Shown: positions 1 to 10,724 of the stretch, piece after piece
Position numbering within the stretch: the first letter of the stretch is position 1
Layout: every line of letters begins with the position of its first letter
NCBI GenBank assembly: GCA_016191875.1
Contig: JACPVG010000003.1
Span: 36,683 to 100,682, forward strand
From: Chloroflexota bacterium
GTDB taxonomy: Bacteria > Chloroflexota > Anaerolineae > Anaerolineales > UBA11579
Direction of reading: 5' to 3'
Length of the DNA stretch: 64,000 nucleotides
Position numbers and translations under genes: made by a program
Notes under the pieces: model-generated
What the model was told of the DNA's origin: nothing
Seen by the model: only the letters and a program-made list of their open reading frames with translations
Databases searched by the model: none

Positions 1-1
1 C

Positions 2-496
2 GAAAACATCCTTGCCCGTATCTTTGAACACAACAAGTGGGCCAATGCCAGAATCATTGACGCCTGCGCCGCCCTGACCGATGAGCAGTTGGACGCCGAG
101 CCCGTCTCCGCCACCAAAGGCAGCATCCGCGAAACCCTCCTGCACCTGGTGGGCGCGGAAGATTGGTACCTGTACCAACTCACCGGCGCGGAATCCGGTT
201 TCAAACGCGACAGCAACCCGGGCTTCGATGAAGTGCGTCGGACAGCCGAGGCATCCGGCGAGGCCCTGTTGGCCCTGGCGCGTGACCCGGCCAGCAAGGA
301 CTGGACCGAGCAATACACCGCCTCGGATGGCTACATCATCACGCCCTGGGTGGTGATGGTGCAGGTCATCAACCACGCCAACGAGCACCGCGAACAGATC
401 AAGAGCATGCTCACCGCGCTGGGCATCGCAGTGCCCGAAATCGACGGCTGGGACTATGGCCTGGCCGCGGGCGGGCTGATGCCGCCCGCGGAGTGA
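2..496 (+). CDS. DinB family protein, 5'-truncated by window edge
   Basis: The reading frame is open to the left edge, so the N-terminus is missing; 164 residues are visible. The fold is a DinB/YfiT-like four-helix bundle. The three usual metal-binding histidines can be placed at visible residues 48 (LLHLVGAEDW), 125 and 129 (NHANEHREQ), which is the family spacing. DinB proteins are small metal-binding enzymes, often thiol-dependent transferases or stress proteins; no substrate can be named here. A hairpin and a strong bidirectional terminator follow the stop codon. Confidence 0.8.
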   Translation, partial: ENILARIFEHNKWANARIIDACAALTDEQLDAEPVSATKGSIRETLLHLVGAEDWYLYQLTGAESGFKRDSNPGFDEVRRTAEASGEALLALARDPASKDWTEQYTASDGYIITPWVVMVQVINHANEHREQIKSMLTALGIAVPEIDGWDYGLAAGGLMPPAE

Positions 497-535
497 TTTC
501 CCTCCTTTCCGATAACTTAATTCCAGGCCACGCGT

Positions 536-565
536 AGAGAAACCGAGCGCAGCGAAGGTTTCTCT
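536..565. repeat. Hairpin containing a gagcgcagcgaagg loop
   Basis: Nine-bp perfect arms (AGAGAAACC / GGTTTCTCT) enclose a 12-nt loop. The loop sequence resembles the GAGCG-AGCGAAGG words seen in dispersed hairpin repeats elsewhere in the window. It lies 40 bp after the DinB stop and may act in 3'-end formation. Confidence 0.5.
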
Positions 566-569
566 TAAA

Positions 570-598
570 CTAAAAACTCGGCGATGCCGAGTTTTTAG
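570..598. terminator. Bidirectional intrinsic terminator
   Basis: Perfect 13-bp arms (570-582 and 586-598) with a 3-nt loop. The stem has a GC core and A/T-rich ends, so it offers a T-tract in both directions. It can end DinB transcription from the left and the tRNA remnant/IS110 side from the right. Confidence 0.8.
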
Positions 599-602
599 TC
601 AG

Positions 603-660
603 TCGGGGCGAGAGGATTTGAACCTCGGGCATTACATGCCCCCTCACACGACCCGAACGG
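603..660 (-). pseudogene. tRNA-Pro 3'-half remnant
   Basis: On the minus strand this stretch matches the 3' part of the intact tRNA-Pro(CGG) at 42384-42458. It has the 3' acceptor strand CGCCCCG plus discriminator A, an identical T loop TTCAAAT with the CCTCT strand, and an anticodon-loop word CCGTTCGGGTCG. The 5' half (acceptor CGGGGCG, D arm) is absent and the variable region is replaced by a 6-bp hairpin (GGGCAT-gta-ATGCCC). It cannot fold into a complete tRNA. It may be an old integration scar. Confidence 0.5.
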
Positions 661-710
661 ACACATTACAACTCGTTGGAAGAAAAGCAAAAGCCCGCCA
701 AGCAACTGTG

Positions 711-1856
<1,146 letters not shown>

Positions 1857-3056
1857 CTAAAGCCTCGACTCCTGAGGCGCGGGAGTGGAAGTGGGGCGGG
1901 CGATGAGGACGATGTGCTGCCCGGCATGGTGGGTGAGGAAGAGGATGCGTTCCTCCTGGCCCTTGAGCCGCAGGTCGCGGATCAGGGCTTCCGGCTCCAG
2001 GGGCGAGCCGCGCTTTTTGACCGTCACACGCCCGACGTTTCGCTCGCGCAAGGCGGCCCGCAGCCGCTTGAGGTTGAAGGGCAGCCAGTCCTCCACCGCC
2101 CAGGCGCGGGCGAAGGGGGTTTCAGTCAGGCGGTCGGCGGTGAGGTAGGCGATGTGCGGGTCGAGCTGGGCGGCCTCGAGCGGCGCGCCCACGGCGGCCA
2201 CCAGCCCGGCGCGCAGCACGGCCGGGTCCGGCTCGTAGAGGTAGGCGCGCGGCGGCGCGACCGGAATCTGCGGCAGGTTCTCATCGGTGAGGGTGTGGCC
2301 GCCGGGCAGGAGCGTGGCGCGGCGGCGGGCGGACTTGAATGGACCGAACCAGAGGACGGCTTCTTTGAGGTCGCCATGCAGTGAGACGAATTCGATTTCG
2401 CAGTCGTATCCTTCGAGTTCGTCGAGGGCCACGCCGGGGCTGACCTTGACGGCCAGGGCGGGGAGGCGGGGGAGCCAGCCATGGATGATAGAGAGGGGCG
2501 GCTCGTAGCGTTCGACGCTGAAGGCACGGCGGCCGTCGTCGGCGCGGCGGGCGGGGTCGAAGAAGGCGGCGGTATCGGGGATGCGGCGGGCGAGGGGCAG
2601 GCGGCGCAGGTCGGTCTCAATGAAGCGGGCGGGCAGGCCGAGGGCGGCGGCGTTGGCCCGGGCCATGGCGAGGCGCAGGGGGTCGAGGTCGAGGCCGACG
2701 ACGGGGGCGTGGTGGGCGAGGGCGAGCGCATCGCCGCCGATGGAGCAGGCGAGGTCGAGGATGAGATTGGCGCGGGCGAAGCGGGCGGCGCGGTGGGCGG
2801 CGACGGCGTGGGGCGTGGCCTGTTCCAGGGCCGGGCGAGTGAAGTACATGCGGGCTGCCTGCGGGAACTTGGCGGCGGCTTCGCGGCGCAGGATGGCGGT
2901 CTCCAGGGCGGCGCGGGCGAGGTCGGGCGGGTGGCGTTTGGCGAGCATCTGGAAGTCGGAGAGGAAGTCTTTTTCGCGCGGTTCGAATGCCGCGGCATCG
3001 GCGAGGGCGGCCTGGCCGGGGGGCGTGAGGAGGGCGCGGAAGTCTTCAGGGCGCAT
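1857..3056 (-). CDS. Class I SAM-dependent methyltransferase, THUMP-like C-terminus
   Basis: The 399-aa protein has a helical N-terminal region (1-95), a Rossmann methyltransferase core with SAM motif I LDLACSIGGDA at about 100-110 and acidic loop GLDLDP, then FFDPARR at about 165. The C-terminal ~100 residues end in THHAGQHIVLIARP, typical of the THUMP-like domain of a conserved but poorly characterised family probably acting on RNA. The target is unknown. The start ATG 3056 has no clear SD. The coding end contains a 15-bp sequence (GGAGTCGAGGCTTTA) that recurs at two other loci in the window. Confidence 0.8.
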   Translation of the reverse strand: MRPEDFRALLTPPGQAALADAAAFEPREKDFLSDFQMLAKRHPPDLARAALETAILRREAAAKFPQAARMYFTRPALEQATPHAVAAHRAARFARANLILDLACSIGGDALALAHHAPVVGLDLDPLRLAMARANAAALGLPARFIETDLRRLPLARRIPDTAAFFDPARRADDGRRAFSVERYEPPLSIIHGWLPRLPALAVKVSPGVALDELEGYDCEIEFVSLHGDLKEAVLWFGPFKSARRRATLLPGGHTLTDENLPQIPVAPPRAYLYEPDPAVLRAGLVAAVGAPLEAAQLDPHIAYLTADRLTETPFARAWAVEDWLPFNLKRLRAALRERNVGRVTVKKRGSPLEPEALIRDLRLKGQEERILFLTHHAGQHIVLIARPTSTPAPQESRL

Positions 3057-3060
3057 GGGG

Positions 3061-3109
3061 GAGTGCGGATTGCAGATTGTAGATTTCTGATTGCCGAATG
3101 CTGAATGGG
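3061..3109. repeat. Heptamer word array
   Basis: Seven consecutive 7-nt units with exact phase start at 3061, 3068, 3075, 3082, 3089, 3096 and 3103 (GAGTGCG, GATTGCA, GATTGTA, GATTTCT, GATTGCC, GAATGCT, GAATGGG). It directly precedes the methyltransferase start. It resembles the short tandemly repeated repetitive (STRR) heptamers described in cyanobacteria. Confidence 0.8.
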
Positions 3110-3133
3110 CTTGATCGTCCGAATCGTCTCAAT

Positions 3134-3331
3134 GGTCGGGGGGTCGGGGGGGCGTTTTGGGATGTGACAATGTGACATGGCGCGACACACCTGTTAACAA
3201 TTCTGTCACATGCATGTCATATCCGTGTAGCATCCGTGTCACATCCGTGTAGCATAGTGTAGCATCTGCCGCAGAGCATGTAGCATTCGTTGGGTGGTCG
3301 GGTGGTCGGGTGGTCGAGGGGTCGGGTGGTC
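3134..3331. repeat. Word-array locus R1 (8-nt left, 28-bp core, 11-nt right, 8-nt tail)
   Basis: In order: GGTC words 8 nt apart (3134, 3142); GTGACA twice, 8 nt apart (3164, 3172); a 28-bp core at 3180-3207; TGT-words at 3204, 3215, 3226, 3237 and 3248 with an exact 11-nt period (next at 3258); and five 8-nt GGGTGGTC-type units at 3292-3331. The right word TGTCAC is the reverse complement of the left word GTGACA. The core is repeated at 3418-3445. No gene is seen here. Confidence 0.75.
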
Positions 3332-3365
3332 GGGGGGGCGACGCGGGGCGGCGGCGCCGGACGGC

Positions 3366-3530
3366 GCGATGAAGATAGCGGCGCGGTGAAGATAGCGGGG
3401 AGGGACAAAAGGACATTGCGCGACACACCTGTTAACAATTCTGTCCTTTCTATGTCCTTCGGATGTCCTTTTGATGTCCTTTTCATGTCCCTGAGCGGCG
3501 CTTGAGCGGGCGTTAATGTCCCTCATGTCT
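3366..3530. repeat. Word-array locus R2 (same core, different words)
   Basis: A 17-nt tandem pair containing TGAAGATAGCGG (3370, 3387) is followed by GGACA words 8 nt apart (3403, 3411), the same 28-bp core as R1 (3418-3445), and TGTCC words at 3442, 3453, 3464, 3475 and 3486 with exact 11-nt phase. Two looser copies follow near 3517 and 3525. AGGACA on the left is complementary to TGTCCT on the right, so the arms pair as in R1 but with other bases. Confidence 0.75.
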
Positions 3531-3636
3531 CTGGGAACGCCGGCGGCGCGGGTGCGGCTGTGGCGCACCTCTCGGAGTTCGCCGTCGGTGGCTTCGCCAG
3601 TTTAGGGCGGACTCCAACCGGATGTTGGGGCGGGAA

Positions 3637-3780
3637 GATGGTGCAACCCCCCCTCCCCCCTGCGGGGAAATGCACCAAAAGGGCGATTCTACGCACCATT
3701 TTGGAGGTTTGGCGCACCATTTTGTAGATTCTGTGCGCCATTTTGGGGACGCCCGGCGGGGGCATGCACCATTTTTTGGG
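3637..3780. repeat. Word-array locus R3 (GCACCATTTT)
   Basis: One ATGGTGC word on the left (about 3638) is followed by GCACCA(TTTT) words near 3665, 3693, 3714 and 3764 and a GCGCCATTTT variant near 3735. Spacing in the middle is 21-22 nt, about twice 11. It again shows one word, a centre, then repeated complementary words. No ORF of credible composition covers it. Confidence 0.6.
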
Positions 3781-3805
3781 GGTGCGCTGGGGGGGCTGAA
3801 AACCC

Positions 3806-3848
3806 AATTAACCACAGATAAACACAGATGAACACAGATGGACATGGA
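3806..3848. repeat. CACAGATGAA-type dispersed repeat
   Basis: Tandem 10-nt words (AACACAGATG and variants) begin with CCACAGATAAACACAG. Related copies lie at about 13479-13506 and 52423-52493. The third has both a left CCACAGAT and a right ATCTGTGG arm. Confidence 0.6.
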
Positions 3849-3990
3849 TGGGAAACCCCCGGATGGGGAGGATACCACCGTAGGGCGAGGAGGGGAAGCG
3901 AGGGGGCGGAAATGTAAAGAGTTTCATTGGAACAGGTTCGTCAAAGCCTTTGCGGTAAAATGGTTGGATGAATGGAGTCCAAGTAGGCTT

Positions 3991-5328
3991 ATGAAACAAC
4001 TTTCCTTTTTCCCAAAAGATGAGCCTTTAGACATACAAGATTGGGGAACTTTCAAAGACAGTTTGCGCGCGCCAATTCATAATTGGTTTACTTATCCTGC
4101 TGGCTTTTCATATAAGGCAGTCGAATCTAGTCTAAAGAAGTGGGGCATAGAGGAAGGACAGAGAGTATATGACCCGTTTATGGGTTCGGGAACAACTAAT
4201 CTGGTAGCAAAGCAACTTGCTATTAGCTCTTATGGTGTTGAGGCTCACCCATTTGTATTCCGAATCTGCAGAACCAAATTGAACTGGGAAGTCAGCCAAG
4301 AGCAAATTCGCCAAGGATTGATTGAAGTACAGTTTCTGGTGAAGAGCCAAAAAGCTGGATTTGATCAAAATCCAACATCATTCTTGGAGAACACCTTTCC
4401 AGGCCTGGTCCTGAAGTGTTATGAAGAGAACACATTATTGGATCTCTATTTCATTAGGGAGGCAATAAGACAAGGCAATTTCCCGGCCGATATAGAAGAC
4501 CTGTTCTTTGTTAGCCTTACAAGCATATTGCGACAAGTCTCGGCAGTGGCCACTGGATGGCCATATATCGCACCAAAAAAGCAGAAGACATCATCCCAAA
4601 ACAAGAATGCCTTAAATGAGTTTGCTCGTCAGATAACCAAGATGATTAGTGACATTGGAGATGTGATGGGTGGTGCGAACCAAAATTATGCAAACAGTGT
4701 TCACAGGATATTTAATGCCGACTCTCGTAACACTAATTTGCTCATCCCTGACTCATGCATTGATCATGTGTTTACATCACCTCCTTATCTTAACAACTTT
4801 GATTACGCTGATAGGACGCGGCTAGAACTATATTTTTGGGGAGAAGCAAAAACATGGGCAGACATCTCGAGGGATATTCGCACCAGACTGATTACTTCAG
4901 CAACTACACAAATTGCCAGAGACGACTCCAGATACCAGTTGTCAGATGAAATAGAAAGGGCAAGTCCAGAGGTAGCCTCATTCTTGCAGAATTCGGTGAA
5001 TGAACTGAGTAAGTTGCGATTGACAAAAGGTGGCAAGAAAAGTTATGACCACCTTGTGTCTGGTTACTTCAATGACATGTTCCTAGTACTATCCGAAGTC
5101 TTTCGGGTATTAAAGAACAAAAGCACTGCAGTATTTGTTCTAGGAGATTCTGCTCCATATGGAGTTCACATTCCAACAGATGATCTTATTGGAAAGCTAG
5201 GTCTGGCGACAGGCTTCTCTGATTACTCCATTCAAGTGTTGAGGGAACGCGGTGGTAAGTGGAAAGACAATCCCCAGCGGCATAATGTGTCACTTCGAGA
5301 GTCAATCGTCACCCTCGTAAAGGAATAA
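3991..5328 (+). CDS. DNA methyltransferase of a restriction-modification system
   Basis: The 445-aa product carries the SAM-binding motif DPFMGSGTT (residues 61-69) and the catalytic motif SPPY (263-266), followed by an aromatic-rich stretch (NFDYAD). SPPY-type enzymes methylate the exocyclic amino group of adenine (N6) or cytosine (N4). Motif I precedes motif IV with about 190 residues between, room for a target-recognition domain. The frame is open to 3838, but that stretch is compositionally unlike the gene, so ATG 3991 is chosen (GGAGT 12 nt upstream); this is uncertain. The gene is AT-rich and uses codons unlike its neighbours, a sign of transfer. The endonuclease follows 2 nt after the stop. 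Confidence 0.85.
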   Translation: MKQLSFFPKDEPLDIQDWGTFKDSLRAPIHNWFTYPAGFSYKAVESSLKKWGIEEGQRVYDPFMGSGTTNLVAKQLAISSYGVEAHPFVFRICRTKLNWEVSQEQIRQGLIEVQFLVKSQKAGFDQNPTSFLENTFPGLVLKCYEENTLLDLYFIREAIRQGNFPADIEDLFFVSLTSILRQVSAVATGWPYIAPKKQKTSSQNKNALNEFARQITKMISDIGDVMGGANQNYANSVHRIFNADSRNTNLLIPDSCIDHVFTSPPYLNNFDYADRTRLELYFWGEAKTWADISRDIRTRLITSATTQIARDDSRYQLSDEIERASPEVASFLQNSVNELSKLRLTKGGKKSYDHLVSGYFNDMFLVLSEVFRVLKNKSTAVFVLGDSAPYGVHIPTDDLIGKLGLATGFSDYSIQVLRERGGKWKDNPQRHNVSLRESIVTLVKE

Positions 5329-5330
5329 TA

Positions 5331-6149
5331 GTGAACGACACCCAGAATCCAGGTAGCGCGCTTGGAGAGGCGATTGGCACTTCACTGGAAATTGCCCTAA
5401 ATTCCTATTTGACAGAATTAGTCGAAGGACTTGGATATCATTTTCTAAGCAGAAGCCCTCAAACTAATAGAGCCGGAATCAATAAGAAACTGCTGCTCTA
5501 CGACAAATTTGGAACAGCCTACAATATAGACTCGGTCATTGCAAACGAGAGCATGCAACCTATTATCCTTATCGAATCGAAGTATATTCGCTATAAGAAA
5601 CACAATCGTGATAAAGGTAGCTGGCTTTGTACAGCCCACCCCGCAATCAGAAGAAGGTATGAGAGTATTCGCAGTTCAATCGCTGTCTTAGCTGGCAACT
5701 GGAGTTCATCATCCCTAACAATGATAAAGAGTTTCGACATCAATGTATTCCTAATCCCATTCAGCAGGATTTGCGACCTTCTGGATGAATTCGGAATCGA
5801 CTTTAATTGGGGAGAAAAGGACAGGGAATCGGCAGTCGCGTCTTGGCACACTTACAACCTGCTATCAAACAAGCAGAAGGCTGATATTGGGGAGAGACTG
5901 ATTGAGGAAATACGTGCGGTATTGAAGACTCTTGTAATAAGCATATTGGACGAATCTCTTGAACGTAATATTGATAAGGTGATGATTGAACTGCATTCAA
6001 ACCTGGGAGAAGTTAAAGCACGAGAGTTTTCAAGTATTGACGACGCAATCAGTTACTTGAATACTGATGAATTAGGATATGTTTTTATCACTTCTGATGC
6101 GGCAACTCTTTTCGATCCCCCACCTGTCGTAGACGAATCTGACGAGTAA
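5331..6149 (+). CDS. Probable type II restriction endonuclease, PD-(D/E)xK-like
   Basis: The 272-aa protein starts at GTG, 2 nt after the methyltransferase stop, and is equally AT-rich. A nuclease-like signature is visible: E20, then D67 in NIDSVI and E82-S-K84 in ILIESKYIRY, the spacing of the PD-(D/E)xK fold. The rest is mainly helical with an acidic tail. I do not recognise a named family or recognition site. Function rests on the motif and on coupling to the methyltransferase. An alternative is another nuclease-like defence effector using the same fold. Confidence 0.7.
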   Translation: MNDTQNPGSALGEAIGTSLEIALNSYLTELVEGLGYHFLSRSPQTNRAGINKKLLLYDKFGTAYNIDSVIANESMQPIILIESKYIRYKKHNRDKGSWLCTAHPAIRRRYESIRSSIAVLAGNWSSSSLTMIKSFDINVFLIPFSRICDLLDEFGIDFNWGEKDRESAVASWHTYNLLSNKQKADIGERLIEEIRAVLKTLVISILDESLERNIDKVMIELHSNLGEVKAREFSSIDDAISYLNTDELGYVFITSDAATLFDPPPVVDESDE

Positions 6150-6496
6150 CTACAAATGACGTATGGGATTTACGGGGGAAATACGATCTATCTACATAGT
6201 CGCTCTTATTGACTCGATAGAAGGTCCGACTCATCGCTCCTGCATCTGCACGCGCCAAACCTTGAGGGGGAGGACCCTTCGATTAAAGGCTTTCGAGAGC
6301 AGATTGGGCGTCACCTAAAGCAGTTGGGGGTCTTTCATAGCGGCACGGCCTCGGCCTCGACGGCTTCGGCGAAGGCCCGGTCTGCGACGCGGGGACGGCG
6401 TCGCCGTGCCCCGCTACGAGGGCGGCGCGGGGCGGCGGGACGGGATGAGTTACAAAGCAACTCCGCCCGTCCCCTACGAGGGGGCGGCGCGGGGCC
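6150..6496. other. Gene-free spacer with GC-rich repeats
   Basis: The AT-rich island ends near 6230. The right part has two imperfect copies of a TACGAGGG-GGCGGCGCGGGGC block (about 6412-6435 and 6473-6496) and other CGGCG-rich inverted segments. No ORF or RNA gene is recognised. Confidence 0.5.
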
Positions 6497-9052
6497 CTAG
6501 CGCACGGTGACGGTGGAGCCGTGGGGGGTCTTCTCGACTTCGATGCGGGCGGGGAAGGCGTCTTTGAGGGCGTCTATGTGGGTGATGACCAGAATCTTGG
6601 CGAACTCGTGCTGGATGGCGTTGATGGCCTCCACCAGCCGCTGGCGGCCGGCTTCGTCCTGGCTGCCGAAGCCCTCGTCAATGACCAGCGTTTGCAGGCG
6701 GGCGCCGGCGCGCTGGGCGAGGACCTCGGAGAGGGCCAGGCGGATGGCGAAGTTGATGCGGAACGCCTCGCCGCCGGAGAACATCTCGTAGTCGCGCGTC
6801 CCGGCGCTGTCGCTGATGACGATGTCGAGGGTTTCTTTCAGGTCGTCGCGGCGGCTGTCCTTGTATTCCGCCTGGGTGACGAAACGGATGGACATGTCCC
6901 CGCCTGACAGGCGTTCCAAAATCTCGTTGGCTTTGGTCTCGATCTGCGGCAGGGCCTGCTCGATGAGCATGGCGGGCACGCCGTCCTTGCCGAAGGCGCG
7001 CTCCAGCTGCTTGTAGCGGTTGGCGGTGTGGGCCAGTTGCTCGCGTTCGGCTTCGAGGGTTGTCTTGCGGGTTTTCAGGTCGGCCAGCACTTCGACGCGC
7101 TGGCGGGCGGCGCCGACCTCGAATTTGTGCTGGTTCTCCTGCTCGGAGAGTTCCAGCAGGCGGGCTTCGGCGGCGGCCACGTCCGGGGCCTGGGTCTGGG
7201 CGGCGGCCAGGGCGGCGGCGGCCCGGTCGTGGGCCTGCTGCTGGGCGGCGAGTTCGGCGGCCTGGGACTCAACCTGGGCCGCCAGTTCCTGCACTTCGCG
7301 CGCCAGCGGCTCGTGGGCGGCGCGGGCCTTTTCCAGGGCGCGCAGGTCGGCTTCGGCGGTGCGGCCGGCCTGCTCGGCCTTGCGGGCGCGGTCGTGGCTG
7401 GCGGCGTCGTAGCCGATGTGCTTGAGTTCGGCGTCGATGGCGGCCAGGGCAGCGCGGGCGTCGGCGGCGTAGGTCTCCTTCGCCAGGGTCTTTTCGACCT
7501 CCTTGAGGCGTTTCGCTCCTCCAGCCTTCCACTCCTTCAGCAGGGCGGCCAGGGCGGCGAGGCGGTCTTCGGCCTGGTCGAGGGCGCGGGTGGCCTGGCG
7601 GGCTTCCTCTTCAGCGCCGGCGTAAGCGGCGAGGCTCTTTTCGAGTTCCTTCAGGCCCGCCTCGGTTTCCTTCATCAGGGCCTGGTTGGCGCGGTATTTA
7701 TCGCCACGCACTTTGCCCTCGGCCTTGAGGTGCTCCACCAGGTCGGCGCGGTCATGCCTGTCAAGCGGCTGGCCGCAGGTGGGGCAGGCGCCATCCGAGC
7801 GATCGAGCGTGTCCAGGCGGGCTTTGAGATCGTCCATCTCGGCTTTGAGGATGGGGTTCTCGGCGACAGCGGCGGCGAGGGCTTCGCGGGCGGACTGCAC
7901 GGCGGCGGCGGCTTCACCGCGTTCGGCCAGGCGCGCGGCGGCGGCTTTAGCGGCGGCTTGCAGGCCCTTGCGCTGTTCCTTGAGCGCGGCCTGCTCTTCT
8001 TCGGCCGCCGCGGCGGTGGCCTGTTCCGCCAGCAGCGTCCCGCGCTCGGCTTCGAGGCGGGCGCGCTGGCGCTCGATCTCGTTCTGCGGGGCGCGGCGGC
8101 GTTCCTGGCCTTCGTGGAACTGCGCGGCGCTGGCGTCCCAGGTTTCCAGGTCCTGGCGGGCGGCCTGCCAGGCGGCGTAGGCGGCTTCGACTTCGGCGGC
8201 GCGGGCGAGGATGGCGGCGTAGGTGTGTTGTTCGGCGAGGCGCGCCTCACGGCGGGCGGCAAGTTCTGCCAGGGACTTTTGCGCCCGGGCCAGCCCGGCC
8301 GCCAGGGTCTGGGTCAATTTTTCCTGTTCGCTCAGGGCGGCGCGGCGCTGGCGCATTTCGGCCAGAGCCGTCTCCTGGCTGGCGCGCGCCTCGGCCAGGG
8401 CGGCCAGCGTGCTTTCCAGTTCCGCCAACCGCGCCCGGCGCTGGTCTTCCTCGCTCAGTTCGGCCTGAATCTCCTGCAGGCGGCCTTCGCGTTCGGCGAT
8501 CTGGGCATCCACCCCCTTGCGGCGTTCGACGGCCTGGCGGCGGTAGGTTTCCCACACTTCCAGACCGAGGATGCTGGTGAGGATGCGTTTGCGGTCGCCG
8601 GGGCGCTGCTGGGTGAACTGGTCGGCTTTGCCTTGCAGGAAGAAGGAGGCGTTGACGAAGGTGTCGTAGTCCAGGCGCAGTGCCTCTTCGATCTTCTGCT
8701 CGGTGGCGCGCAGGCTGCGCTCGGTGAGCGGTTTCCAATCGCCGTCGGCCGTCTGAATCTGGAACTCCAGCGTGGTGGTCCTGTCTTTCTGTTTGGCGCG
8801 CAGGACGCGGTAGACGTTGCTTTCATACTGGAAGGTGTAGGCCACGCTGGCGGCGTTGGCCTGGGCGTGGATGAGCGAGTCGTCGCGTTTGCGGGCCACG
8901 CCGAACAGCGCCCAGGTGATGGCGTCCAGCAGGGAGGATTTGCCGGCGCCGTTGGGGCCGGAGATGCAGGCGAGGTCGAAGGCGGTGAAATCGAGTTCGA
9001 CCGGGTCGCGGTAGGAGAGGAAGCCTGCGAGGGTGAGTTTGAGAGGAATCAT
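6497..9052 (-). CDS. SbcC/Rad50-like SMC-family ATPase
   Basis: The 851-aa protein has an N-terminal ATPase half with Walker A GPNGAGKSS (32-40). Long Ala/Glu/Arg-rich coiled coils follow, with a zinc hook CPTCGQ near residue 424. The C-terminal half has the ABC signature FSGGEAFRINFAIRLALSE (about 755) and Walker B LVIDEGFGS. This is the SbcC/Rad50 plan: two ATPase lobes joined by an antiparallel coil and dimerised through zinc, normally working with an SbcD/Mre11 nuclease in break repair and hairpin cleavage. No SbcD lies next to it. A TATAAT at 9084-9089 (minus) gives a short leader without SD. Confidence 0.88.
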   Translation of the reverse strand: MIPLKLTLAGFLSYRDPVELDFTAFDLACISGPNGAGKSSLLDAITWALFGVARKRDDSLIHAQANAASVAYTFQYESNVYRVLRAKQKDRTTTLEFQIQTADGDWKPLTERSLRATEQKIEEALRLDYDTFVNASFFLQGKADQFTQQRPGDRKRILTSILGLEVWETYRRQAVERRKGVDAQIAEREGRLQEIQAELSEEDQRRARLAELESTLAALAEARASQETALAEMRQRRAALSEQEKLTQTLAAGLARAQKSLAELAARREARLAEQHTYAAILARAAEVEAAYAAWQAARQDLETWDASAAQFHEGQERRRAPQNEIERQRARLEAERGTLLAEQATAAAAEEEQAALKEQRKGLQAAAKAAAARLAERGEAAAAVQSAREALAAAVAENPILKAEMDDLKARLDTLDRSDGACPTCGQPLDRHDRADLVEHLKAEGKVRGDKYRANQALMKETEAGLKELEKSLAAYAGAEEEARQATRALDQAEDRLAALAALLKEWKAGGAKRLKEVEKTLAKETYAADARAALAAIDAELKHIGYDAASHDRARKAEQAGRTAEADLRALEKARAAHEPLAREVQELAAQVESQAAELAAQQQAHDRAAAALAAAQTQAPDVAAAEARLLELSEQENQHKFEVGAARQRVEVLADLKTRKTTLEAEREQLAHTANRYKQLERAFGKDGVPAMLIEQALPQIETKANEILERLSGGDMSIRFVTQAEYKDSRRDDLKETLDIVISDSAGTRDYEMFSGGEAFRINFAIRLALSEVLAQRAGARLQTLVIDEGFGSQDEAGRQRLVEAINAIQHEFAKILVITHIDALKDAFPARIEVEKTPHGSTVTVR

Positions 9053-9105
9053 GTCTGGGTGGCGGGCGGCGCGGCCTGGCGAGATTATAGCAAGGCTATG
9101 AGACT

Positions 9106-9258
9106 AAAAGGTCAACGAGTGGATGAGGTATGCGGCGACGGGGGAAAGGCGATCAACGAGTTGACGGGGTATGCGTCAACGAGGAAATTCACAAACCCGC
9201 GTAACTCGCGATTCAATGGGGTGTTGCCTCATGCCTCATGCCTCATGCCTCGTTGCCT
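9106..9258. repeat. Word-array locus L1 (CAACGAG / GCCTCAT)
   Basis: Two left units begin GGTCAACGAG and GATCAACGAG (9110, 9151). A centre containing CCCGCGTAACTCGCGATTC follows. The right array is GCCTCAT x3 then GCCTCGTT x2. Right words are complementary to the left type (ATGAGGC, AACGAGG). It lies between the gatA stop and the sbcC-like start. Confidence 0.7.
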
Positions 9259-9260
9259 CG

Positions 9261-10716
<1,456 letters not shown>

Positions 10717-10724
<8 letters not shown>

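Noticed and set aside
3134..3780. CRISPR array
   Set aside because: Repeats are 7-11 nt words or a single 28-bp pair; there are no regular 30-40 nt spacers and no cas genes.
3838..3990. N-terminal extension of the DNA methyltransferase
   Set aside because: It begins inside the CACAGATG repeat and has GC-rich, low-complexity content unlike the gene; ATG 3991 fits better, though the last few codons before it could be coding.
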